Assembly: GCA_018657385.1 (NCBI GenBank)
Contig: JABHXF010000005.1
Span: 1 to 64,000, forward strand
Source of the DNA: Candidatus Woesearchaeota archaeon
Lineage (GTDB): Archaea > Nanobdellota > Nanobdellia > Woesearchaeales > DSVV01
Length of the DNA: 64,000 nt
Reading direction: 5' to 3'
In this document: positions 29,941 through 38,620 of the stretch, in pieces
Layout of the letters: every line of letters starts with the position of its first letter
Numbering within the stretch: the first letter of the stretch is position 1
Notes under the pieces: model-generated
What the model was told of the DNA's origin: nothing
The model's database searches: none
Seen by the model: only the letters and a program-made list of their open reading frames with translations
Translations under genes and position numbers: made by a program

Positions 29941-31473
29941 TTAAAAGTCTTTTCTCATGACTTTTTCAATTGTTTCTTTTTTCCATCCAGCTTTAATTAA
30001 ACTATCCCTTAATTTTTCTTTATGGACACCTTTATGGATATAGAAACCAATATATTTTCGCAATTGTTCTTCATATTCAGAAGGAATAACATGATGCTGC
30101 ATTTCTTCAAAAACATGATCAATAACAGGTTTTTTCCACCCTCTACTTGCTAATTTTGAAGTGATTGCACCTCTTTCAAGTCCTTTAACTAATTCAATTT
30201 TAATAAATTGCCTCATCAAATTAATTTTACCTACAGGAATTCCATTTAACACATCAGATGATTCTTTAATTACTACAGGCACATGCTTTTTATCTTTATA
30301 ATGCCAAATTAAAATTAATCCAATCATTAAACCTGCAATTAAAATTAAAACTAAGAATGGAATAAACCATCTCCACATTGAACCTGGTTGAGATAAAGTA
30401 ACCTGATCATCATCAAATTTAATATGAGTTGTTGTTGATCCTTTACCTGATACCAAACAAGCAGGACAAGCTCCACCACAATCAACATCATCTTCATTAT
30501 GATCTTTTTGATTATTATTACAAGAAGCACATGCTAATGTATATTTTTTATATTTCCCTTGTTGATTATATGATTCACAACTATAAGTTCTATAACCATC
30601 TACACATTTTTGTTTGTATAAATCTTTTTTACAAGTTATATCATTAAACAATGGATTTGACTCTGGAATATTTAATGGTACACCAATCATGCTACCACCA
30701 GGACTACTACTTGTAGAACCATCATCACTACCACTATTACTATCACCATCAGAAGATTGTGGATTTACAACTATAATTTCTTGGCAAGCTGCTTCTGATG
30801 TTTTTTCTTCATGTAAAATAATTTCAAAATTTAATGGACTTGAACAAGTTAATTTCATAGTAAAACATTGATTATTTTCCCATTTATAGAAATCATCACC
30901 ATCTACTTGATTAACAAAAGGACAACCATCTTCATCTATACCAATACATTGATTTTCATCAGCAATTTCATCATGCAATACAACTTCAAAATCAAAAGGA
31001 TCTGTACAAGTTAATTCTGTTGAAAAGCATTGATCATTTTCCCAAGAATAAATTGGTTCTCCATCTACTTGATTTACTGCTGAACATCCATTTTCATCAA
31101 CATCCAAACAATCATTTTCAGTTAAAATTTCATCATAATAGACAACTTCAAAATCAAAAGGATCTGTACAAGTTAATTCTGTTGAAAAGCACTTATCATT
31201 TTCCCAAGAATAAATTAATTCTCCATCTACTTGATTTACTGCTAAACATCCACCTTCATCAACACCCAAACAATCATTTTCAGTTAAAATTTCATCATAA
31301 TAAACTACTTCAAAATCTAAAGGATCTGTACAAATTAATTGTGTTGAGAAACATCGATCATTTTCCCATGTATACTCCATATCCCCATCAATAACATTTT
31401 CAGGAAGACAAAGAGCAGTAACACTAGTTAAACATACCAATAAAATAATTAAAAATAAAAAAATATGTTTCAT
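29941..31473 (-). CDS. Cassette B gene 2: signal peptide, four 54-aa tandem repeats, DCGGxCxxC, TM, double AGW domain
   Basis: Four NQVDGxxxYxWENDxCFSTELTCTDPFDFEVV repeats; SSSPGGSMIGVPLNIPESNPLFN; LASRGWKKPVIDHVF and LIKAGWKKETIEKVM. Confidence 0.85.
   Translation of the reverse strand: MKHIFLFLIILLVCLTSVTALCLPENVIDGDMEYTWENDRCFSTQLICTDPLDFEVVYYDEILTENDCLGVDEGGCLAVNQVDGELIYSWENDKCFSTELTCTDPFDFEVVYYDEILTENDCLDVDENGCSAVNQVDGEPIYSWENDQCFSTELTCTDPFDFEVVLHDEIADENQCIGIDEDGCPFVNQVDGDDFYKWENNQCFTMKLTCSSPLNFEIILHEEKTSEAACQEIIVVNPQSSDGDSNSGSDDGSTSSSPGGSMIGVPLNIPESNPLFNDITCKKDLYKQKCVDGYRTYSCESYNQQGKYKKYTLACASCNNNQKDHNEDDVDCGGACPACLVSGKGSTTTHIKFDDDQVTLSQPGSMWRWFIPFLVLILIAGLMIGLILIWHYKDKKHVPVVIKESSDVLNGIPVGKINLMRQFIKIELVKGLERGAITSKLASRGWKKPVIDHVFEEMQHHVIPSEYEEQLRKYIGFYIHKGVHKEKLRDSLIKAGWKKETIEKVMRKDF
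30836..31390. repeat. 162-bp coding tandem repeat
   Basis: ggatctgtacaa at 30998, 31160 and 31322 (period 162); a more diverged copy near 30836. Confidence 0.85.
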
Positions 31474-31481
31474 TTTAGTTA

Positions 31482-33203
31482 TTATTCAAATTCCATTATT
31501 ATATTGAACTCATTGTTCTCTTCATTTAATTCATCTGCTAAGTTTGTTGAATCCACAGTGATTTTCAGAGGAACAATATTCTGGTTAAAGTAAGATTCAT
31601 GAATTACAACCCTACTAAAAAAAGATTGAACTTCTACACAATCACCACCAGCATCATATGTAGATATTGGAATAACAAATTCTGACTCCTCAAATAAAGT
31701 ATCAGGACCAAAAGCAGTCATATCACCTGTAGAATAGCTTGATACTTTTACTGCTAAGTCACCGTCATAATCCATAGTACCTAAATTTTCTACACAAATT
31801 TGCATATCATTAAGAATCAATTGTTCCAAATCAACATCTGGATTAATTGCTGAAAATTCTTCATTAACATGCATATCAACATAACAATCATCTGAACATA
31901 CACCTTCTTCACCAGCATCACATACACCATTACCACATTCAGATTCTTCTATTGGAACACATAATTCTCCTGGTGTAGGACATTCAAATCCAGATTCAAT
32001 TGTTAAACAATCACCTCTACAACCATCTTCACCTTCTGTATTACCATCATCACATATTTCCCCTTCATTTAAAAAACCATCACCACATTCTGCTCCAGGT
32101 TGTGGTACACATAATTCAGGAGCTTCAGGATCACATACTAATCCAGGAGCACATATTACATTTAAACAAGGATTAACTTGTTCTACACATAATTTAACTG
32201 GATCGAATCTAGCAAATATATAAGAAACATCTTCTAAATCAAAACCAGCATCAATTAAATCTTGCTCTGTAAAGGTTTCACATGTAGATTCCGGTGCACA
32301 ATTTGTATCATCACAAGCATCACACATATAATCTTGACCACAAACACCATTTCCAACTAGTTCAAAATTAGAGGTTATTAATTTACATTCAGAATTACTA
32401 CCAGGAGAACATTCAGCACACATTTTAAGACCTAGATCACAATATTCAACTAGTTCACCAAAACAATCTTCATCAACATCACATGCTTTAGGAGTTGTAT
32501 CACCTTCTACAATACATTCACCTTCACTATCACATAATCCTGCTCCAGCCTCTATAATACATTCATCCCCTGGAGCTGTTAATTGTAATATACCACAAGT
32601 ACTACAATCCCAACAACCTGCATCTTGCTCTTCTAATGTACAATGACCATTATCTACACAAACAATATCTTCAACAGGAACACAAGTTCCAATATTATCA
32701 CATACACCTGCATCTTCTCCAGTTAATGGACAAGCATCTCCAACAGAAAGAACTAGTACTCCACATTCAGTACAATCATAACATTCACCTAAGCCATGTT
32801 CAGCTTCTGTACATACACCATCATTTTCACATGATTCTGGAACAACTTTTGAGAAACTAACAACATTAAATGTTGGTGTTGCTGCTGCCATATTAACACC
32901 ACCTATTGTTAATTCATAATCACCATTTTCATCACCAAATAAAAACATTAATTCATTACCTGATGTTAAAGTTTCATAATCAGGATCATCTGAAGGAACA
33001 GATATTGTCCATTTAGAGTTTCCATCTGTAGTAAGTCCAGAAACAACACCATAAACCTTTCCAGTTAATGGTTTTCCACTAAATTTTACAACAAAAGCAA
33101 GTAGAATAATAATAACAATTGCTGCACCAACAACATATAATAAATTTTTTTCTTTATTTTTAGAACTAATTTTAGTATTTTTTGATCTCCTTTTTTTTGC
33201 CAT
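31482..33203 (-). CDS. Cassette B gene 1: N-anchored Cys-rich protein with C-terminal CARDB-like domain
   Basis: KFSGKPLTGKVYG; CxDNGHCTLEEQDAGCWDCSTCG motifs; CGDGFLNEGEICDDGNTEGEDGC; C-terminal LNDMQICVENLGTMDYD...VDSTNLADELNEENN. Confidence 0.85.
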   Translation of the reverse strand: MAKKRRSKNTKISSKNKEKNLLYVVGAAIVIIILLAFVVKFSGKPLTGKVYGVVSGLTTDGNSKWTISVPSDDPDYETLTSGNELMFLFGDENGDYELTIGGVNMAAATPTFNVVSFSKVVPESCENDGVCTEAEHGLGECYDCTECGVLVLSVGDACPLTGEDAGVCDNIGTCVPVEDIVCVDNGHCTLEEQDAGCWDCSTCGILQLTAPGDECIIEAGAGLCDSEGECIVEGDTTPKACDVDEDCFGELVEYCDLGLKMCAECSPGSNSECKLITSNFELVGNGVCGQDYMCDACDDTNCAPESTCETFTEQDLIDAGFDLEDVSYIFARFDPVKLCVEQVNPCLNVICAPGLVCDPEAPELCVPQPGAECGDGFLNEGEICDDGNTEGEDGCRGDCLTIESGFECPTPGELCVPIEESECGNGVCDAGEEGVCSDDCYVDMHVNEEFSAINPDVDLEQLILNDMQICVENLGTMDYDGDLAVKVSSYSTGDMTAFGPDTLFEESEFVIPISTYDAGGDCVEVQSFFSRVVIHESYFNQNIVPLKITVDSTNLADELNEENNEFNIIMEFE

Positions 33204-33228
33204 TATACTAGCCTCCTTTTTTTAATAA

Positions 33229-33279
33229 TTAATTATAATGGCAAAGCTTCAAAATTTTTGATTTTGATTTTTTAGCCAT
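33229..33279 (-). promoter_or_regulatory. Hairpin/micro-ORF leader upstream of cassette B gene 1
   Basis: Encodes MAKKSKSKILKLCHYN*; ATGGC...GCCAT inverted repeat; near-identical to 58964-59017. Confidence 0.6.
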
Positions 33280-33358
33280 CTTAACACTTCATTTTGTTAG
33301 ATATAAATATGATTATATTAATTTTGTATAAATTAGTATATAAACTTTTTGGTAGAAA

Positions 33359-33549
33359 GTATATGCATAGCTCCTTTTATGATGTTGTTACTGCCTCAAA
33401 TTTGTTATAGTGGCATTATATGTTTTTTATATTTGGAACTGAAATCAAATAGATTTTGCATAATATGGTTTTAATAAATTATTCAATGGGATTTCAGCCA
33501 CTATAACTGGTAGAAACAACATCTTCATTAGGAGCTATACACATATAGT
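33359..33549. mobile_element. Possible MITE-like element or hairpin, no ORF
   Basis: About 60-bp imperfect terminal inverted repeats: tatgcatagctccttttatgatgttgttactgcc..ttatagtggc versus reverse complement of right end tatgtgtatagctcctaatgaagatgttgtttctacc..ttatagtggc. Confidence 0.5.
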
Positions 33550-33594
33550 AGAAATCAATAAATTACACATAAAAATTAATTATTAAAAAAAAAA

Positions 33595-34197
33595 CTAATA
33601 CTCTTTTTTAATATAAACAATAACGCTTAACATAATTATCATTACAATTATTAACATCACTAACATTATAACTAAAACATTTCCAAGCTTTACTTCTTTA
33701 TCAAAAAATCCTTCTGTTGGATATTGTTCAATTGGTGGTGCATCTTGTATTTCTAAATCAACAAGATCTTCAGTTTCATTAATTATAATATCAACTTTTT
33801 CTTCTGTTTCAGTTTCTTCTTCTGTTTCAACTTCTTCTTCAGTTTCAGTTTCTATATCAACAACTTCTACATTTTCTATTTCATCTTCTTCTTCACTATA
33901 ACATTTAGATAAATAAACATCAGATTTACTACCATCAACATCTACTAGTGTAGCAACAAAACATTCCCAATTACTATAATATTGTTGAGATTCTCCTACA
34001 TCTAATGATTTCATCTGTATTGGAATTGGTTCAGATAACATAACATCGACTGTTCCATCATCATTTAAATCCAAGATAGTTAAAGCTAGTTCTTTATCAT
34101 TAAATGTTAAAAATTCAGTCTCTGATTCTTTGATAGCAAAAACACTAAAACTAAGTAAAACAAAGATTATACAAATTAATAATAATTTTTGCTTCAT
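33595..34197 (-). CDS. Cassette A gene 2: short signal-peptide protein with GESExxxF ectodomain, Glu/Thr-rich stalk and C-terminal TM
   Basis: Preferred start at 34197 (MKQKLLLICIIFVLLSFSVFAIKESETEFLTFNDK); EETETEEEVETEEE stalk; TM; no AGW domain. Confidence 0.7.
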   Translation of the reverse strand: MKQKLLLICIIFVLLSFSVFAIKESETEFLTFNDKELALTILDLNDDGTVDVMLSEPIPIQMKSLDVGESQQYYSNWECFVATLVDVDGSKSDVYLSKCYSEEEDEIENVEVVDIETETEEEVETEEETETEEKVDIIINETEDLVDLEIQDAPPIEQYPTEGFFDKEVKLGNVLVIMLVMLIIVMIIMLSVIVYIKKEY

Positions 34198-34198
34198 T

Positions 34199-34864
34199 TT
34201 ATGAGTAATAATCATCCTCATCATTATTTGTTTCATCAGATTCATCTATATTATCAGCAGGATCAATATATATTTCATATGGTACTTTTCCAGAGTCATC
34301 ATAATAGTTATTATCATACTTAATTGACATTTCAAGAATATATTCATCATCCTGATCAAGTCCTTCTACATATTTGTAAGTTGATTTCCAAACATCGTCG
34401 TCTTCATCTAATGTTTTAAGAGTAACCTTAAATGCCTCGTAAACATTTTTATCACCAATATTTTCAATTGTAATATCTAAATTCAAATAAGGATCATCTA
34501 ATTCTTCATCAACATGAGATATTACTAAATCAGGTTTACCTTCTGTTTCATCAATTTCCATAGTAGTAATTTCATACTTCATTCTTTTATTTGTTTTATC
34601 AAGATCTTTTATTTTGAATTTGTATAATACACCCTTATAACTAAAACCTTGGTAATGATCAATTGGAACATTATTAAATAAACACGGAAGTTCTGTACAT
34701 CCAGTATAAGAAAATGCTTTACCTGTTACATTATTATTAGTCATTGAACTAAAAACCATCAATAATCCAACAATTGCAACAGCAATTCCTAATACAAGAA
34801 ACATTTCAAGTTTATGAAACTTATTTTTTAGTTTTGATTTTTTAGTTTTCTTAGTTTTTGCCAT
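34199..34864 (-). CDS. Cassette A gene 1: N-anchored protein with CARDB-like domain
   Basis: NNNVTGKAFSYTG; PDLVISHVDEELDDPYLNLDITIENIGDKNV...YIDPADNIDESDETNND. Confidence 0.8.
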   Translation of the reverse strand: MAKTKKTKKSKLKNKFHKLEMFLVLGIAVAIVGLLMVFSSMTNNNVTGKAFSYTGCTELPCLFNNVPIDHYQGFSYKGVLYKFKIKDLDKTNKRMKYEITTMEIDETEGKPDLVISHVDEELDDPYLNLDITIENIGDKNVYEAFKVTLKTLDEDDDVWKSTYKYVEGLDQDDEYILEMSIKYDNNYYDDSGKVPYEIYIDPADNIDESDETNNDEDDYYS

Positions 34865-34938
34865 TATAACACCTTTTTTATTATGATATGGTTATTTTGA
34901 GACTATTTATATTTAAATGTTTTCAATGTTAATAATTT

Positions 34939-35030
34939 AAATCCAACAACATGGCCGGGCGAGCCGATAGGCGAGTAGGATATTTTCTCAAAGAAAATGT
35001 CCGTCCGTGCCGTGGTTGTTGTTGGATTTA
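34939..35030 (+). ncRNA. Element A copy 1: candidate structured RNA
   Basis: AATCCAACAACATGGCCGGGCGAGCCGATAGGCGAGTAGGATATTTTCTCAAAGAAAATGTCCGTCCGTGCC..GTTGTTGGATT; strand tentative. Confidence 0.6.
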
Positions 35031-35084
35031 TTATTAAAATGAGTTAATTATATTTTTCTATTAAGATGATAATTATAAAATAAC

Positions 35085-35155
35085 CAATAAAAACCCTTAG
35101 TGAAAAAAACAATCCCCCAAAAACCCCCAACCACCTTCCCTCAAATAAAATGGGA
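35085..35155 (-). repeat. Element B 5-prime (G-rich) module, inverted
   Basis: Reverse complement ...GGGAAGGTGGTTGGGGGTTTTTGGGGGATTGTTTTTTTCACTAAGGG matches 48735-48786. Confidence 0.65.
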
Positions 35156-35289
35156 AAAGAAAATACCAAAGAGAAAAACGAAAATATTCCGGAAATAAAT
35201 CCACACTTAAATACCATTTCCGAATTAACTTGAAAATCTTCCGATTCTCGACGAGAAAAGTTTATTAAAGTTAAAATCTTAATGAGCTT

Positions 35290-36510
35290 ATGCTATTAGA
35301 AACACTTTTATGTACGTTTTTTGGGGTAAGTGTAGGGATTTTCACTGGCTTGACACCAGGCATTCACATCAATCTAATCAGCCTACTCATAATAAGTTTT
35401 TCACCATTTTTATTAAGAATACTTTCACCAACTTCTCTTGGTGTTTTTATTATTTGCATGGCTATAACACATACATTTCTTGACTCTTTGCCTGGAATTT
35501 ATCTTGGAGCACCTGATGAGTCTCAAGTTCTAAATGTTTTACCTGGACACAGAATGTTGTTAAAAGGAGAAGCACATAATGCAGTTAAATTAACAGTAAT
35601 TGGAAGTTTTGGATGTTTAATATTAGCATTAATCTCAATTCCATTCACAATAAAACTAATGCATACTGCCTATCCATTAATCAAAAATCATATTGGATAT
35701 GCATTAATTATAATAATGTTATTTATGATCTTCAGAGAGAAAAGAATTAAAAAAATAATAAATGCATTTTTCATGTTCTTAACAGCAGGTGTTTTTGGTT
35801 TGATTGTATTAAACATTCATACACTTAACCAACCCTTATTCCCTTTATTATCAGGATTATTTGGATTAAGCATGTTAATTATTAGTTTAATGGATAAAAC
35901 AAATATTCCTGAACAAAATTTAGATAAAAAATTAGAAATTAAAAAATCAATTTTAGCAAAATCTATTTTTGCTGGTACATTTGTTGCAACTATTGCTGGC
36001 TTTTTGCCTGGTTTTGGTTCTAGTCAAGCAGCTATTCTAGGTCAACAAATTGTTAGTTTTGGAGAAGATATTGGAGAAAAAGGATTTATGATTATGGTTG
36101 GTGGAATCAACACAGCTAATATGTTAACAAGTATTGCTACTGCATATATTTTAGGTAAAGCAAGAAATGGAGCAGTCTTAGCAATCAATGAAATATTGGG
36201 AGTAATTGATTTAAGAGCAATGATTATTTTTTTAATTACTTTATTAATTGCTTCAGGAATTGCTGTTATGTTAGCATTAAAGATTTCAAAAATATTTAGT
36301 AGATTAGTTGTAAAAGTAAATTACACTTTACTTGTTTCAACAATTATTCTTTTCATTATTATACTAACAATTTATTTTGATGGATTTGTTGGCTTAAGTA
36401 TATTAATTGTATCTTCTTCAATTGGCATATTAGCCACTAAATTAGGTGTTGGAAAGAATCACCTAATGGGCTGTTTAATATTGCCAGTTATATTGTATTT
36501 TGTGGTGTAA
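35290..36510 (+). CDS. TctA/DUF112-like transporter permease
   Basis: GIFTGLTPGIHINLISLL, SLPGIYLGAPDESQVLNVLPGHRMLLKG, ATIAGFLPGFGSSQAA; 9 or more TM. Confidence 0.75.
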   Translation: MLLETLLCTFFGVSVGIFTGLTPGIHINLISLLIISFSPFLLRILSPTSLGVFIICMAITHTFLDSLPGIYLGAPDESQVLNVLPGHRMLLKGEAHNAVKLTVIGSFGCLILALISIPFTIKLMHTAYPLIKNHIGYALIIIMLFMIFREKRIKKIINAFFMFLTAGVFGLIVLNIHTLNQPLFPLLSGLFGLSMLIISLMDKTNIPEQNLDKKLEIKKSILAKSIFAGTFVATIAGFLPGFGSSQAAILGQQIVSFGEDIGEKGFMIMVGGINTANMLTSIATAYILGKARNGAVLAINEILGVIDLRAMIIFLITLLIASGIAVMLALKISKIFSRLVVKVNYTLLVSTIILFIIILTIYFDGFVGLSILIVSSSIGILATKLGVGKNHLMGCLILPVILYFVV

Positions 36511-36548
36511 AAATAGATAATGAACAATTTAAAAGAATAAGAAAAAAT

Positions 36549-36776
36549 ATGATTAAAAAGTTGCATAACAATGGATGTTTTGGAAAAGGACATCTTTTAG
36601 TTATAAGACTTAAAAAAGGAACTAATCCTGAAGATATTTATTTTACTAAGAAAGTACTAAAAGAACTAATTAAACAAAGATTAGTATTTCTTAAAAAAAC
36701 AAAACATGGTCTGGCTGCTTACCTTAATATCAATAAATTACAAGAAATTGAAGAAATAATTGAATATAAAAGTTAA
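36549..36776 (+). CDS. Small unknown protein, possibly HTH
   Basis: 75-aa co-oriented ORF after the permease. Confidence 0.5.
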   Translation: MIKKLHNNGCFGKGHLLVIRLKKGTNPEDIYFTKKVLKELIKQRLVFLKKTKHGLAAYLNINKLQEIEEIIEYKS

Positions 36777-36834
36777 TATATTAGTCTCTTAAGAGCCATA
36801 AATAGAAACATTTAAATATCATAGGTGATAAATA

Positions 36835-37194
36835 ATGCATATGGAAAACCCAAAACCAATCTTCCTAAGAATATTTGGTGATACACCAAAGCTAAGAGTA
36901 ATGGATTATCTCATAGTTAATGATGATTATGATCATTCAATGAAAGATATTGCTAGAAATGCAAGAGTAGGTTATACTACATTAAAACAATTCTGGAAAC
37001 AACTATTAAAAGAAGAAATTATTTTTTTCACAAGACAAGTTGGAAAAGCAAAAATGTATAAATTGAATAAGAAAAATCCCATTGTAAAAGAATTTGTTAA
37101 GTTACACTGGACAACTGTTAAAGCATATGTCAGAAAACATATAATAAAACAAAAGAAAATAACAATTAAAAAATCAAAAGAAAAAAAGAATTAA
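36835..37194 (+). CDS. Winged-helix DNA-binding protein
   Basis: LRVMDYLIVNDDYDHSMKDIARNARVGYTTLKQFWKQLLKEEIIF. Confidence 0.65.
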   Translation: MHMENPKPIFLRIFGDTPKLRVMDYLIVNDDYDHSMKDIARNARVGYTTLKQFWKQLLKEEIIFFTRQVGKAKMYKLNKKNPIVKEFVKLHWTTVKAYVRKHIIKQKKITIKKSKEKKN

Positions 37195-37199
37195 AAAAA

Positions 37200-37991
37200 T
37201 TACTTATCTATTTCAAATAAATATTCATCATCTGATTCTTTTGTATAATTACCATTTTGTTCTGAATCATGATCAATGCTACTAATAAACCCATCAGAAC
37301 CAACATTTACAAAAGCAGAATATGTTTTATATCCATCTTTAGATAGTTTAATCAAAACAGTACCTTCTGTTAATTCAAATGAAAAAGGTGTTGTTCCCTT
37401 AACCTGGCCACTAATTTTTAATTCTGCCCCTGAAGGTTCAGAAGTAAATTTAGTTCCAAGTATTTCCTCTTCTTCTTCCTCATCATCATCACTAGTATTA
37501 GTACTAGTACTAATACTACTTGAACCAGTACAACCAATTGATTTTGAAGAATCCATTAAAGCTGTTATCTTTTCTATTGTATTTTTATAAACATATGCTG
37601 TTTTACAATAGTCTCCATAATTAGTTTTCATAATTCTAATACTATGATTACCAATTGGAAAACTAAAATTATTGTATGGTGTTGTTCCAATTTTAACATC
37701 ATCTAAATAGACTCCTGCAGCATCCGGATAACTTATAATTTCTAATGTTCCTATTTCAGTTGAAGATTCTTCTTCTTCCTCTTCAATAACTTCTTCTTCT
37801 GCTTCTGTATCATTTACTTCCACATCAGTTAAATCTATTGTAGTATTTTCTACCTCATTAATCTCATCTATTTGTTCAGGTATTTCAACTTCACCCTCTA
37901 AATTTCTTATTTTATAATCCATGTATAAAATAGTAAGTAAAAGAATACAAATTATTGCTGATGCAATTATAATTGCTTTTTTTGATCCCAT
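37200..37991 (-). CDS. N-anchored PEGA-domain protein (two PEGA-like repeats)
   Basis: GTLEIISYPDAAGVYLDDVKIGTTPYNNFSFPIGNHSIRIMKTNY and SEPSGAELKISGQVKGTTPFSFELTEGTVLIKLSKDGY. Confidence 0.8.
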   Translation of the reverse strand: MGSKKAIIIASAIICILLLTILYMDYKIRNLEGEVEIPEQIDEINEVENTTIDLTDVEVNDTEAEEEVIEEEEEESSTEIGTLEIISYPDAAGVYLDDVKIGTTPYNNFSFPIGNHSIRIMKTNYGDYCKTAYVYKNTIEKITALMDSSKSIGCTGSSSISTSTNTSDDDEEEEEEILGTKFTSEPSGAELKISGQVKGTTPFSFELTEGTVLIKLSKDGYKTYSAFVNVGSDGFISSIDHDSEQNGNYTKESDDEYLFEIDK

Positions 37992-38017
37992 TATTCCCCT
38001 CCAATATTAATTTTATT

Positions 38018-38530
38018 TTATCCTGAAACCATCTTTCTGTTAAGGTTTAGATAACTTTTAACTGTTTGATATAATTGATTAGTATCTTCAGCAACAAAAG
38101 CTTCAAACTTGTCTGTATTTATTTTATAAATCCATAAATCAAATACAGTTCTTAAGAAAAATAAGAATGCTTTTTTTTCCCACCTATGTTCATAATCAGT
38201 TTCCATATAACCCATAAATGTAATTACTATTTTCCCTTGGTTCATTTTTGTTTTTTTACCATCAATTGTTACAACAACATCTTTCATTTCTGTTACCAAG
38301 ATATTCATTTTAATAGTACTTTTCACATAATCAGTAAATTTCTTCCAAGGTTCAATTTCTACTTCAATTTGCCTTCCATCTTTATAGACATGTTCATAAT
38401 TTTTTCTTTCATACTTATCATAACCTTTTTCTCTTTGCCATTTGTCAAGCATCCTATAGAAATCATGCATATTAAAAAGACCTTGATAATTTAGCCTTAA
38501 TGTGTCAACAACAATTCTTCTTTCTGACAT
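38018..38530 (-). CDS. Unknown protein, paralogue of 38621-39151
   Basis: Shared LFNMHDFYRMLDKWQREKGYD...EIEPWKKFTDYVKSTIKMNI pattern. Confidence 0.65.
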   Translation of the reverse strand: MSERRIVVDTLRLNYQGLFNMHDFYRMLDKWQREKGYDKYERKNYEHVYKDGRQIEVEIEPWKKFTDYVKSTIKMNILVTEMKDVVVTIDGKKTKMNQGKIVITFMGYMETDYEHRWEKKAFLFFLRTVFDLWIYKINTDKFEAFVAEDTNQLYQTVKSYLNLNRKMVSG

Positions 38531-38620
38531 TTTATTTGTTACTCCTTATGAACATATTATTTTTATTAATTTCTTTTTATTTACTTATTTTTTAAAATTT
38601 TAATATAGATAACTCTAGTT

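Noticed and set aside
34198-34245. N-terminal extension MNLMKQIMMRMIITHK of the 33595 ORF
   Set aside because: Would overlap cassette A gene 1. A typical signal peptide starts at 34197 (MKQKLLLIC).
34939-35030. Element A as a tRNA, RNase P or SRP RNA
   Set aside because: No T-loop GTTCRA, no anticodon-arm layout, and none of the conserved RNase P or SRP core motifs I know. Multiple near copies also argue against it.
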